From Acinetobacter oleivorans DR1 (lineage in GTDB: Bacteria; Pseudomonadota; Gammaproteobacteria; Pseudomonadales; Moraxellaceae): 64,000 bases of DNA. The stretch lies in assembly GCF_000196795.1 (NCBI RefSeq), contig NC_014259.1:186001-250000 (forward strand), read 5' to 3'. The translations under genes were made by a program, and so were the position numbers. Shown piece after piece: positions 17,779 to 27,200 of this stretch (position 1 is its first letter; each line of letters opens with the position of its first letter). The notes under the pieces are model-generated. The model saw only the letters and a list, made by a program, of their open reading frames with translations. It had not been told where the DNA came from and did not search any database.

Positions 17779-19746
17779 ATGCCTTCCAAACAGTCCGGTT
17801 GGTTCGCAAACGTTAATCCTAACGTATTTTTGGGTACGGTCATTATTATTGCTTTGTTTTTAGCAGTGGTTGTGATCGCCCCGAGTTCTTTTGAGCTTCT
17901 AACACAGCAATTAAAACAGTGGATCACTGATTCATTTAGTTGGTTCTATGTTCTATCTGTTGCTTTCTTTCTCATCTTATTGATTTACATTGCCTGCTCC
18001 TCGATTGGACGCATTAAATTAGGACCAGATCATAGTCAGCCTGATTATAACAATGGGTCTTGGTTCGCCATGCTGTTTACCGCAGGGATGGGGATTGGAC
18101 TGATGTTCTTTGGCGTTGCCGAACCTGTCATGCACTATGTTAATCCACCAAGTGGTGAGGCTCAAACGATTGATGCAGCACAGCAAGCATTAAGAGTTAC
18201 CTTTTTCCATTGGGGACTACATGCTTGGGCAATCTATGCTGTAGTTGGGTTAGCTTTGGCTTACTTTGCCTATCGGCATAATTTACCCTTAAAGACCCGT
18301 TCAGCACTCTATCCACTCATTGGTAAGAGAATTTATGGGCCATGGGGCGATAGCATCGATATATTCGCGACCATTGGTACGGTATTTGGTGTAGCGACCT
18401 CTCTTGGCTTTGGTGTTACACAAATCAATTCTGGTTTGCATTATTTATTTGGAGTAGAGCAAAGCACCAATATTCAAGTGTTACTCATTATTTTCGTGAG
18501 TATGTTAGCTTCCTTATCTGTGTTTCTAGGTCTTGATAAGGGTGTAAAACGTTTGTCGGAGTTAAACTTAGTTTTAGCTTTAATATTATTGGTATTTGTT
18601 TTTATTGCTGGTCCAAGTATTTATTTACTTCAAACGACGATTCAAAACACTGGGCAATATATCTCTAACCTATTTACCATGACATTCAACTTATATGCCT
18701 ATCAGCCGAATGGCTGGATTGGTGGTTGGACAATTTTGTACTGGGCTTGGTGGATTTCTTGGTCGCCATTTGTGGGAATGTTTATTGCCAGAGTTTCTCG
18801 TGGTCGTACCATTCGAGAATTTATTGTTGGGGTTTTACTCATTCCAACAGGCTTTACCATTATCTGGATGGGTTTCTTAGGTAATGCCGCCTTATTTAGC
18901 ATTATCCATGAACACCAAACAACATTAATTCAGGCTGTTCAGCAAGATTCGTCAGTTGCATTATTTGAATTCTTAGGTCACTTACCGTGGTCTGGCGTGA
19001 TGAATGTCTTGGCAACTATTTTGGTGGTTTTATTTTTTGTGACATCTGCTGACTCAGGGGCATTAGTCACTGACTATTTAACTGCTAAATCTGAAAATTC
19101 ACCAACTTGGCAGCGTCTGTTCTGGACGGTACTCATGGCTGTGCTCGCAATTATTTTATTGCTAGTCGGTGGCTTAGCTGCACTTCAGGCTTCCATCATT
19201 ATGAGTGCGTTACCTTTTACTGTCGTCATGCTTTTAATGAGTTGGGGATTAATAAAGGCCTTACATCTTGATGTCACAAAAATGACAGCCATTCAGGAAG
19301 CACGCATTACACCACGTGCAATTCATAATCCAAGGAGCTGGCAACAGCGTCTAGGGTTAATTATGCATTATCCTCATAATGAAGAAGAAGTGCGTGAATA
19401 TATTGAGAAGCAAGTGGCTGGTGCATTTGAAAATATTCAACATGAATTTAGACGCCGTCATCTTGAGGTTTCAATTAGCCAACTTGAAGATGGTATGCAA
19501 CTTCGAGTAGACCATCACAATGAAATTAATTTTATTTATAAAGTTGTTCCACGTGAAACAGTACCGCCAAGTTTTTTAATTGGGCGTACTGAAGCCGAAG
19601 ACGGACAATATTTCCAAGCAGAAGTTTTCTTAAGAGAGGGTGGTCAGAACTACGATGTAATGGATTGGACGCAAGAAGATTTAATTCAAGACATTATTGA
19701 TCAATATGAACGTCATCTGTATTTCTTAAATATTGTGCGAAGCTAA
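17779..19746 (+). CDS. betT: BCCT-family transporter (choline/glycine betaine type, BetT-like)
   Basis: A 655-residue betaine/carnitine/choline transporter with 12 helices and a long cytosolic C-terminal tail of about 150 residues. The substrate-box sequence WTILYWAWWISWSPFVGMFIARVSRGRT near residues 315-345 (landmark) has the aromatic Trp cage of the family. The N-terminal GMGIGLMFFGVAEP motif is that of proton-coupled BetT-like members. The long tail with HNEINFIYKV and RHLYFLN is the osmosensing-type extension of BetT. No bet genes are adjacent, so choline is the likely but unproved substrate. A GGAGG ribosome site precedes the ATG. Confidence 0.85.
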   Translation: MPSKQSGWFANVNPNVFLGTVIIIALFLAVVVIAPSSFELLTQQLKQWITDSFSWFYVLSVAFFLILLIYIACSSIGRIKLGPDHSQPDYNNGSWFAMLFTAGMGIGLMFFGVAEPVMHYVNPPSGEAQTIDAAQQALRVTFFHWGLHAWAIYAVVGLALAYFAYRHNLPLKTRSALYPLIGKRIYGPWGDSIDIFATIGTVFGVATSLGFGVTQINSGLHYLFGVEQSTNIQVLLIIFVSMLASLSVFLGLDKGVKRLSELNLVLALILLVFVFIAGPSIYLLQTTIQNTGQYISNLFTMTFNLYAYQPNGWIGGWTILYWAWWISWSPFVGMFIARVSRGRTIREFIVGVLLIPTGFTIIWMGFLGNAALFSIIHEHQTTLIQAVQQDSSVALFEFLGHLPWSGVMNVLATILVVLFFVTSADSGALVTDYLTAKSENSPTWQRLFWTVLMAVLAIILLLVGGLAALQASIIMSALPFTVVMLLMSWGLIKALHLDVTKMTAIQEARITPRAIHNPRSWQQRLGLIMHYPHNEEEVREYIEKQVAGAFENIQHEFRRRHLEVSISQLEDGMQLRVDHHNEINFIYKVVPRETVPPSFLIGRTEAEDGQYFQAEVFLREGGQNYDVMDWTQEDLIQDIIDQYERHLYFLNIVRS

Positions 19747-19757
19747 TCTTTAGGTAT

Positions 19758-19786
19758 AAAAAAAGGACTCAATTGAGTCCTTTTTT
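19758..19786. terminator. Bidirectional terminator between betT-like gene and omp33-36
   Basis: Perfect palindrome GGACTCAATTGAGTCC (19765-19780) with seven As before and six Ts after. Confidence 0.9.
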
Positions 19787-19806
19787 AATTCGATTTCTAA
19801 ATTAAA

Positions 19807-20712
19807 TTAGAAACGGAATTTAGTATTTAAGCCGATAGTTTGTGTATCGTAGCTAGTAGACGCATTTTTAACGTCAGCTTTCATGTACGATGCACCAACT
19901 GCTAAAGCTGGAGTAATGAAGTAGTTTACGTTACCACCCCAAGCTTGACGGAATTCACCAAGGTCATTACCTTTGATGTCAGCTACGCCATCGTTACCAA
20001 TGAAAGATGCGCCAACACTTAACTTAGGAGTTAAGTAAAGGTCAGTTTTCAAACCGTATTGGTTTTCTTGACCGAAAGCACCAGCAGCTTCAAAACCAAT
20101 TGCCATGTTAGTTCCATCGATTGGACCTACATATTTAGCACGTGCTGTAACAGCATCTTGGTCGTCTTGAATCGCAGCAGTTTGGTTTACAGCAGAGTAG
20201 ATACCGTTGCTGATGATGCCAAAGTTGTCTAAAGCGAATTGGTTAGCAACACTTGTATAACCAACAGTCATCAAGAAGTTAGGTAACAACATAGCACCAA
20301 CTTCTAATGCATAACGGTCACCGTTGTCATCTTTAGAGAAGTTATTTTTACCATCAACATCAGTGTGGTTGTAAGTTGCGCTAGCATATACAGGAAGGTA
20401 AGGAGTAGGAACATAAGCCTCACCTTTAACACCGTAAGTACCAACGTGGTAGTTTACGTTGCCTTGGTCATACTGTTGGTAGCTGTAACCTACAGATACG
20501 TTAGAAGCTTGGTTCAAGAAAGCTGCTTCAGCTAAAGGACCTTTAGTGGTATCAACATTTTTTAAATAGTATGTACCAGCAACGTCACCAGTGAAGTTTT
20601 TATCGTTTGCAGTTGTGTCAACATATTCAGATTGACCTTGAACTTCAAATTGATAAGCATGAGCACCGGTCATGGCTAATAGTACAGCAGTGGCTAAACC
20701 AAGTTTTTTCAT
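19807..20712 (-). CDS. Outer-membrane porin of the Omp33-36 family
   Basis: A protein of 301 residues with a signal peptide (MKKLGLATAVLLAMTGAHA) and a mature start YQFEVQGQSEYVDTTAND, which is characteristic of the Acinetobacter Omp33-36 porin. The rest is amphipathic beta strands ending in the terminal Phe motif TKFRF used for outer-membrane insertion. In A. baumannii this porin is linked to carbapenem susceptibility and host-cell toxicity. That is knowledge of the family and was not tested here. The ATG at 20712 is preferred because GGAA lies six bases upstream; a second ATG two codons earlier is too close to it. It is followed by a shared terminator. Confidence 0.93.
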   Translation of the reverse strand: MKKLGLATAVLLAMTGAHAYQFEVQGQSEYVDTTANDKNFTGDVAGTYYLKNVDTTKGPLAEAAFLNQASNVSVGYSYQQYDQGNVNYHVGTYGVKGEAYVPTPYLPVYASATYNHTDVDGKNNFSKDDNGDRYALEVGAMLLPNFLMTVGYTSVANQFALDNFGIISNGIYSAVNQTAAIQDDQDAVTARAKYVGPIDGTNMAIGFEAAGAFGQENQYGLKTDLYLTPKLSVGASFIGNDGVADIKGNDLGEFRQAWGGNVNYFITPALAVGASYMKADVKNASTSYDTQTIGLNTKFRF

Positions 20713-21202
20713 AATCATTTCCAGCAATAACAAGAGATAAAGCTGGGGTCATTGTATTGTAACAATTTATGAAGTCAACAATGAAAAAAAGGAATGTTAA
20801 AGATATTTGACACTTATGTTAAAATTGGTGAAAAACTAATCAAATGAAAAGTAAATTGTCAACCTGATAAAAAAATGAACATTTACAAGAGGCTAATAAT
20901 TATATTTCATAACGAATTCAGAAATAAATGTTTAAAAGTTATTACAATTACGATTGGAAAAAATGATTAATATGATCGGTTTTAACATTAAGTAAATTGT
21001 AGAGTTGCTTACATGTTGAGTAAAAATTCACCAATTTATTATCGTATTCATACTATTTTGAGGAGTAGTTAACAATATTTAGATTAGTTTAACTAAAAAA
21101 TTTAACTATTTTTAATTATTATATAAGTGAATAAAATAAAAGAAATCTCTATTTTAAGTTGAAAAATCGATTAAATTTTTAATTCTGATTAATTTAATCG
21201 AC
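20713..21202. other. AT-rich intergenic region upstream of omp33-36
   Basis: About 490 bases of very AT-rich DNA that holds the porin promoter. I see no ORF with a ribosome site. The following 500 bases contain the RNA candidates listed separately. Confidence 0.5.
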
Positions 21203-21231
21203 TTTACAAAAGTAGAGATAAGTCACATAAT
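21203..21231 (+). promoter_or_regulatory. Sigma-70 promoter of a small RNA candidate
   Basis: TTTACA at 21203-21208 and CATAAT at 21226-21231 are separated by exactly 17 bases; each matches five of six consensus bases. A start near 21238 would give a transcript of about 113 nt up to the hairpin-T-run at 21350. Confidence 0.65.
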
Positions 21232-21237
21232 TCAATC

Positions 21238-21350
21238 GCAAAGTTCACTGCCTAACGTTTTTAGGATTTAAAGTGCTTTCCCAGATACGATGTGTGTATC
21301 ACACATCAGACTTTACGAGCTCAGCTTTCCCCAAGGTTGAGCTTTTTTTT
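21238..21350 (+). ncRNA. Candidate small RNA between omp33-36 and a GGDEF gene
   Basis: Three successive hairpins are visible: CCTAA-CGTTT-TTAGG (21251-21265), the perfect GATGTGTG-TAT-CACACATC (21289-21307), and AGCTCA/TGAGCT (21318-21343) followed by eight Ts, which makes a Rho-independent terminator. A good promoter lies 7 bases upstream of the proposed start. No reading frame with a ribosome site fits inside. The target and function are unknown. Confidence 0.65.
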
Positions 21351-21408
21351 ATCTATAAGAAAATCTTAAAATTATAAGAAAATTTATATGAACTTTATTG
21401 GAAAATAA

Positions 21409-21470
21409 TAGAACAAAAAGAACCCAGCTTAAAGCTGGGCAGTGGATGCTGGGAGAAGCGCATCCAAGAG
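21409..21470 (-). ncRNA. Possible convergent minus-strand small RNA or terminator
   Basis: Two strong stems lie here: CCCAGCTT/AAGCTGGG with a one-base centre (21423-21439) and GGATGC/GCATCC (21444-21465). On the minus strand the first is followed by TTCTTTTTGTTC, terminator-like. It may be the 3' part of a minus-strand RNA that converges with the one ending at 21350, but I found no clear promoter. It could also act on the plus strand. Confidence 0.35.
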
Positions 21471-21718
21471 GATAACTAGATATGTTTATTATCATTGCTA
21501 AAAATTTTTAATCTGTAAAATAGAGTTTTTTTATAAAAATCATTTAATTTTTCGATACTATTTATTTAAGCTTACTAAAATCTAGAAGCCGTATAATTAT
21601 TAAAAGAGAAATGAAGGTTTTATTGATGAAATTCTAGTTATTAAAATGCTAGGATGGATTTAAGCCTAATTTATATCGTATTAAAAATGGCAGGACATTT
21701 ACGGAGTACCAGCTAGAA

Positions 21719-23428
21719 ATGTCAGGATTACGTTCAGAGCATATTAGTAATCGACTGTTCTTTTTTATGCTGGTTATTATTTTGTCCTTATTATTCATGG
21801 CTGTACCGCTTATTGTGGGAAGCTATCAGGATTATATAAAAACTAGACAAGCCTTAGCCGAAATAAAAAGTTTAAGAGCAGTAGCAGATATTGCCTATAA
21901 AATTTCTAAGGAGCGTGCTCCTTCCAATAAGATGATGTCGAGCAGTCCTAGTGATTTATTAAAGAATCAGCAAGAATTAAAAAAGTTTCGTTTAATTGTT
22001 GATGCGCAAATTGATACAAGCATTCTTATCTTAAAACAAGCAGGCTATGTTTCATTAGCAAATGAGCTGCAAACCAATTTCAAAGAAAATCTTAGACAAG
22101 CCCGACGTGTCGTTGATTATTACGGTGAAACTCCCTATGGAGCCAGAACTTCCGTTCAAATGGATAATGCTATTTTAGGAATGTTTGGAGTCTGGGATCA
22201 TTGCAGGGAAATACTGCAAAAACTGATGTTACAGCTAAAAAGTAAAGATAGCCGTATTTCTAATTACTTTACGCTCATTATAGTTCTAACCGATATGCGC
22301 GATCAGGCGGGACGGATGGCTTCTAATATTATTGCTCCTGTGAGCTTTAATGAAGAAATTCCAAGTAATAATCGTGCGCGCTCTCTACAAACTCAGCATC
22401 AATCTAGATATTTATGGATTTTGGTCGATACCTTGCAGCCTGAACAGGCAAAGACTCCTGAATACCGTCGGTTATATGCCCGAGTGAAATCAGAATTTAT
22501 AGATAAGGGTATTCCGATTGTACAAAACCTATTAGATGAAAGCCAAAAAGGGGAGCCATATGATTTAAATGGCACCCAATTGACAGAAGCAATCGTAGGT
22601 AAATTTACTACAGTGGTTGATTTACAAAGTTATATTCTTGATGAAAGTGTAGCAATTGCAACTCAAGAAAATATAAGTGCCCGAAAAGGTTTTCTTTTAA
22701 CTTTATTAATATCTTTAATTTCTTTAGCCACAGCGTTACTTACGCTGAATTATGCACAAAGAAGGGTATTTTCTCCTTTAATAAAAGCAAGGACTTTAAT
22801 TTTAGATTTATCGCGTAGTTCTAATCATTGGACAGATGAGATGAATATGACAACAAAAGGTGAATTTCTTTCCCTGTTTGAAGCGATTGATCGATTACAG
22901 CGTATGTTGCAGCAGCGCGATGCTTTTGAATTTCAATTAAAGAATATTGCCAATACAGATCCATTAACTGGTGTGTCTAACCGTTTAGCTTTATCTGAAT
23001 ATTTAAAAATTGTTGAAAGTTACCCTCAAAAATTTACGCAAACCTGTTTAATGATTATAGATATTGATCGTTTTAAACAGGTGAATGATCAATATGGGCA
23101 TATTATAGGTGACCATGTCATTGTCAGTATTGCCGAGCAATTAAAGCAAAATATTCGAAGTTCGGATTTAATTGTTCGTTATGGTGGAGATGAGTTTTTA
23201 ATATTATTAGAACAGGTGCAATTTGTAGATGCTCGTCTTTTAGCAGAGAAAATTCGGATTGCGATTTCTTTAGAAGAGATTTGTTTATCTGGTTCAGATG
23301 AAAAATTGCATGTGTCTGTGAGTATTGGTTTTGCCATAGGCGCAGCAAGTTGGATCGAGCTTTTAGAGAAAGCTGATCGTTCACTATTAAGAGCTAAGGC
23401 CCGAGGTCGGAATGCAGTAGAGGGGTAA
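21719..23428 (+). CDS. Membrane-anchored diguanylate cyclase
   Basis: A 569-residue protein with one transmembrane helix near residues 12-34, a large periplasmic helical sensor region, a second helix near 325-345, and a C-terminal GGDEF domain. The signature GGDEF is intact at residues 489-493, with the inhibitory-site motif R480-S-S-D483 just before it. It should therefore make cyclic di-GMP with product inhibition. The signal sensed is unknown. The ribosome site before ATG 21719 is weak (GGAG 12 bases upstream). It is monocistronic, ending at a shared terminator with uvrA. Confidence 0.9.
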   Translation: MSGLRSEHISNRLFFFMLVIILSLLFMAVPLIVGSYQDYIKTRQALAEIKSLRAVADIAYKISKERAPSNKMMSSSPSDLLKNQQELKKFRLIVDAQIDTSILILKQAGYVSLANELQTNFKENLRQARRVVDYYGETPYGARTSVQMDNAILGMFGVWDHCREILQKLMLQLKSKDSRISNYFTLIIVLTDMRDQAGRMASNIIAPVSFNEEIPSNNRARSLQTQHQSRYLWILVDTLQPEQAKTPEYRRLYARVKSEFIDKGIPIVQNLLDESQKGEPYDLNGTQLTEAIVGKFTTVVDLQSYILDESVAIATQENISARKGFLLTLLISLISLATALLTLNYAQRRVFSPLIKARTLILDLSRSSNHWTDEMNMTTKGEFLSLFEAIDRLQRMLQQRDAFEFQLKNIANTDPLTGVSNRLALSEYLKIVESYPQKFTQTCLMIIDIDRFKQVNDQYGHIIGDHVIVSIAEQLKQNIRSSDLIVRYGGDEFLILLEQVQFVDARLLAEKIRIAISLEEICLSGSDEKLHVSVSIGFAIGAASWIELLEKADRSLLRAKARGRNAVEG

Positions 23429-23456
23429 AAAAGCCGGAAATGAGTTCCGGCTTTTA
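23427..23456. terminator. Bidirectional terminator between GGDEF gene and uvrA
   Basis: AAGCCGGAA/TTCCGGCTT stem (23431-23453), five-base loop, with A-run and T-run on either side. Confidence 0.88.
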
Positions 23457-23465
23457 TTCAATAAA

Positions 23466-26297
23466 TTATTTCAACATCGGCTTTAAGAAACGACCTGTAT
23501 GGGAAATTTCAACATCAGCCACTTGTTCAGGTGTGCCTTCGGCAATGATCATACCACCGCCCGAACCACCTTCTGGACCTAAGTCGACAACCCAGTCAGC
23601 TGTTTTAATCACATCAAGGTTATGTTCAATCACCACAATGGTATTACCTTTGTTGCGTAGCTCATGCAAAATGTCGAGTAACTTGGCAATATCGTGGAAA
23701 TGTAGACCTGTTGTTGGTTCATCCAAGATATATAAAGTTTTACCCGTATCTCGTTTTGCTAACTCACGCGCTAGTTTTACACGCTGTGCTTCACCACCAG
23801 AGAGAGTGGTCGCAGCTTGACCTAAACGAATATAGCCTAAGCCCACCTGAGTTAAGGTTTCTAAGCGGCGGTGAATGACTGGAATTGCACTAAAGAATTC
23901 AGCAGCATCTTCAACCGTCATTTCTAAAACATCAGAAATGTTTTTGCCTTTATAACCGACTTCAAGTGTTTCACGGTTATAACGTTTGCCATGACATGCA
24001 TCACAAGGTACATACATGTCTGGCAAGAAGTGCATTGCGACCTTAATCATGCCATCGCCTTCACAGGCTTCACAGCGTCCGCCTTTCACGTTAAACGAGA
24101 AACGGCCTGCACTATAACCACGCGCTTTTGCCTCTGGCGTTTGAGCAAATAATTCACGGATTGGCGTAAATAGCCCTGTGTACGTTGCAGGGTTAGAGCG
24201 TGGTGTACGTCCAATCGGACTTTGGTCAATATCAACAACTTTATCAAGGTGTTGTAGACCATCAATTGAGTCAAACTTTTCAGCTGTTAAGGTCGTTGCG
24301 CCATTGAGTTGTGTTGCAGCCAATGGAAGCAAAGTGCGGTTAATGAGTGTCGATTTACCCGAACCTGAAACACCAGTCACACAAGTCATAATGCCGAGCG
24401 GAATTTTTAAATCGACATTTTTAAGATTATGACCACTTGCACCAGAAAGCTTGATGAACTCATCTGGGCGTGGTGATTGAGTCCGTTGTTTTGGTATTTC
24501 AATTTTCAGTTTGCCAGAAAGGTATTGACCTGTGAGTGAGTCAGCGTGATTAGCCAATTCATCGTAAGTTCCTTCGGCAATAATCACGCCACCATGTATC
24601 CCGGCTCCCGGACCGATATCAATAATATGGTCGGCTGCACGAATAGCATCTTCATCGTGTTCAACGACTAATACCGTATTACCTAAATCACGTAAGCGAA
24701 TCAGCGTTTGTAATAGACGATCATTATCGCGTTGATGTAGGCCAATCGATGGTTCATCAAGGACATACATCACACCCATTAAACCTGCACCAATTTGTGA
24801 GGCTAAACGGATACGCTGTGCTTCACCGCCCGATAACGTTTCGGCAGAACGAGCTAAACTTAAATAGTTAAGTCCAACACTCACCAAGAAATGTAAACGT
24901 TCACGAATCTCTTTAAAGATTTTATCAGCGATTTCACCTTTAGCGCCTTCAAGATTTAAATCTTGATAATAACTTTCAGCATCACCAATCGACATGCGAG
25001 TAATGTCGGCAATCGTTTTATCTTTAACGCGAACATGACGTGAAATTTCATTTAGACGTGAGCCATCACATGCATCACACGCTGCATTAGAAAGGTATTG
25101 AGCTAAGTCGTCTCGTACATAGTTACTTTCAGTTTCACGGTAACGACGTTCAAGGTGAGGCAAAATTCCTTCAAATGGTTGTACGCGAGTATGTTTACGA
25201 CCACGCTCATCGATATAGCTTAAATCAACTTTTTCTTTGCCAGTACCTTGTAAGAATTTCTTTTGAGTGTCTTTATCTAGCTGGTTCCAAGGCGTATCAA
25301 GTTGAAAACCAAAATGATCGGCAACTTTTTGTAGCATCGAATAGTAATATGGACGTTGACGATCCCAGCCACGAATAGCCCCTTCACTAATTGCAAGATC
25401 TGGATTTGGAATGAGCTTTTCAGAACTAAAATGACTGCGTGTACCTAAGCCATCGCAAACAGGGCAGGCACCGAACGGGTTGTTAAATGAAAATAAGCGA
25501 GGCTCAAGCTCTGCGACTGCACGATCACACTCAGGACATGAATGTTTCGCAGAAAAAACACGATCAGGATGTTCGCCATTCATCCATGACAAAACAGCAA
25601 TATCGCCACCTAAACGCAGTGCAGTTTCAAATGATTCGGCAATACGGTTACCTAAGTCTTCACGCACTTTAAAGCGGTCAACGACAACTTCGATGGTGTG
25701 CTTTTTCTTTTTGTCGAGTTCAGGTGGCGTATCAATATCGATGATTTCACCATCAACACGGGCACGAACAAAACCTTGGCCTTGTAGTTGCTCGAACAGG
25801 TTGCTGTATTCACCTTTACGTTCACGAACGACAGGGGCAAGCAACATGAGTGCTGTGCCTTCTTCAAGTGTTTTTACCGCATCGACCATTTCAGAAATAG
25901 TTTGTGCAACCATCGGCAAGTCGTGTTCAGGGCAATATGGCGTACCGACACGTGCATAAAGCAAACGCAAATAGTCATAAATTTCGGTAATCGTACCTAC
26001 CGTTGAACGTGGGTTATGACTCGTAGATTTTTGCTCAATGGCAATCGCTGGAGATAAACCTTCAATCGAATCGACTTCAGGCTTTTCCATTTGCGATAAA
26101 AATTGGCGAGCATAGGCCGAAAGCGATTCGACGTAACGGCGTTGTCCTTCGGCGTACAGGGTATCGAAGGCAAGAGAAGATTTTCCTGAACCTGATAACC
26201 CCGTAATTACCACAAACTTATCGCGTGGAATATCGAGAGACACATTTTTTAAATTATGGGTACGTGCGCCTCGAATACGGATATGACTTTGGCTCAT
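23466..26297 (-). CDS. uvrA: Excinuclease ABC subunit A
   Basis: UvrA is the damage-recognition ATPase of nucleotide excision repair and loads UvrB. The 943-residue length is normal. Two ABC modules are visible: Walker A GLSGSGKSSLAFDTLY near residue 30 and GVSGSGKSTLINRTLL near residue 640, two LSGGEAQR signatures, and Cys-pair zinc modules (CPECDRAV, CEACEGDG with CDACHGKRY). ATG 26297 (SQSHIRIRGARTHNLKNV follows) is the standard UvrA start; an upstream TTG is rejected. In many gamma-proteobacteria uvrA is next to ssb, but here about 7 kb separates them. Confidence 0.97.
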   Translation of the reverse strand: MSQSHIRIRGARTHNLKNVSLDIPRDKFVVITGLSGSGKSSLAFDTLYAEGQRRYVESLSAYARQFLSQMEKPEVDSIEGLSPAIAIEQKSTSHNPRSTVGTITEIYDYLRLLYARVGTPYCPEHDLPMVAQTISEMVDAVKTLEEGTALMLLAPVVRERKGEYSNLFEQLQGQGFVRARVDGEIIDIDTPPELDKKKKHTIEVVVDRFKVREDLGNRIAESFETALRLGGDIAVLSWMNGEHPDRVFSAKHSCPECDRAVAELEPRLFSFNNPFGACPVCDGLGTRSHFSSEKLIPNPDLAISEGAIRGWDRQRPYYYSMLQKVADHFGFQLDTPWNQLDKDTQKKFLQGTGKEKVDLSYIDERGRKHTRVQPFEGILPHLERRYRETESNYVRDDLAQYLSNAACDACDGSRLNEISRHVRVKDKTIADITRMSIGDAESYYQDLNLEGAKGEIADKIFKEIRERLHFLVSVGLNYLSLARSAETLSGGEAQRIRLASQIGAGLMGVMYVLDEPSIGLHQRDNDRLLQTLIRLRDLGNTVLVVEHDEDAIRAADHIIDIGPGAGIHGGVIIAEGTYDELANHADSLTGQYLSGKLKIEIPKQRTQSPRPDEFIKLSGASGHNLKNVDLKIPLGIMTCVTGVSGSGKSTLINRTLLPLAATQLNGATTLTAEKFDSIDGLQHLDKVVDIDQSPIGRTPRSNPATYTGLFTPIRELFAQTPEAKARGYSAGRFSFNVKGGRCEACEGDGMIKVAMHFLPDMYVPCDACHGKRYNRETLEVGYKGKNISDVLEMTVEDAAEFFSAIPVIHRRLETLTQVGLGYIRLGQAATTLSGGEAQRVKLARELAKRDTGKTLYILDEPTTGLHFHDIAKLLDILHELRNKGNTIVVIEHNLDVIKTADWVVDLGPEGGSGGGMIIAEGTPEQVADVEISHTGRFLKPMLK

Positions 26298-26558
26298 AAA
26301 ACATCTCAATTATGTATTAATGAAAATTTAGGTGTTGTTTTGATTAGCACAGGGAGATGTGGCTATTTATAAACAACAGACCCTATATATGATAACGATT
26401 TAAAATTGTTCAAGTGGTACAAAATGATTTAAAGCGACAAATTGTGACGGTTAAACGACAATCGACAAAATTTGTTTAAATAAGCAGGTTGTATTTTTAA
26501 CATTCCTTTCTTTTGATTTCTACTTCTTAGCAAATTTTATTGAGCAACATAATTTTAC

Positions 26559-26573
26559 TAGACGACTGGTCTA
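26559..26573. promoter_or_regulatory. TetR-type operator
   Basis: TAGACGACTGGTCTA has perfect TAGAC/GTCTA arms. It lies 21 bases upstream of the TetR-family start codon, as expected for autoregulation. The TAGAC-N5-GTCTA form resembles sites of NemR-like regulators. Confidence 0.6.
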
Positions 26574-26594
26574 ATAGTGGGGTATGGTGTCTGC

Positions 26595-27197
26595 ATGAAA
26601 CGATTAAATAAAAGCGAAACCACGCGACAACATATTTTGGATACGAGCTTTGAGCTGGTATTACACAAAGGATTTGTCGGTGTTGGTTTGCAAGAAATTT
26701 TAAAGACTTGTGACGTACCCAAAGGTTCGTTCTATCACTACTTTGCTTCGAAAGAGGCATTTGGTTGTGCCTTGCTAGAGCAATACATGGCCAATTATAA
26801 GGTTCGTATGGAACAACTTTGGCAGCACAGTGAACAAAGTGCTCATGCCCGTTTAATGGCGTTGTGGCAGGCGTGGATTGATGATCCAGTATATGGCAGC
26901 TGGGCTGAAAACTGCCTGATTGTGAAATTGGCGGCAGAGGTTTCGGATTTGTCGGAAGATATGCGCCAAATTCTCAATGACGGTGTGTACAAATTAACGC
27001 AGCGTCTGGCTTTGCTACTCAAAGAAGGACAACAAGAAGGGTCAATTCCAAAACATATTGATCCTTTGAAAACTGCGCAAGTCATGTATCAGTTATGGTT
27101 GGGTGCCGCTTTGCTCACAAAATTGTCTCAAGACAAAGCACATCTACATCTAGCTTTAGAAACGACCCAACAACTCTTAAAACCGATAGAGGAATAA
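26595..27197 (+). CDS. TetR/AcrR-family regulator
   Basis: A repressor of 200 residues. The N-terminal helix-turn-helix (residues about 8-52) contains GLQEILKTCDVPKGSFYHYFASKEAFG, and the C-terminal ligand domain is of the NemR/AcuR sort (TetR_C). Cysteines in the ligand domain (near residues 57 and 103) might sense electrophiles, as NemR does; this is inference. ATG 26595 fits the family start; no strong ribosome site is seen. The gene is three bases from the reductase that follows, so it is probably autoregulated together with it through the site at 26559-26573. Confidence 0.85.
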   Translation: MKRLNKSETTRQHILDTSFELVLHKGFVGVGLQEILKTCDVPKGSFYHYFASKEAFGCALLEQYMANYKVRMEQLWQHSEQSAHARLMALWQAWIDDPVYGSWAENCLIVKLAAEVSDLSEDMRQILNDGVYKLTQRLALLLKEGQQEGSIPKHIDPLKTAQVMYQLWLGAALLTKLSQDKAHLHLALETTQQLLKPIEE

Positions 27198-27200
27198 AGA

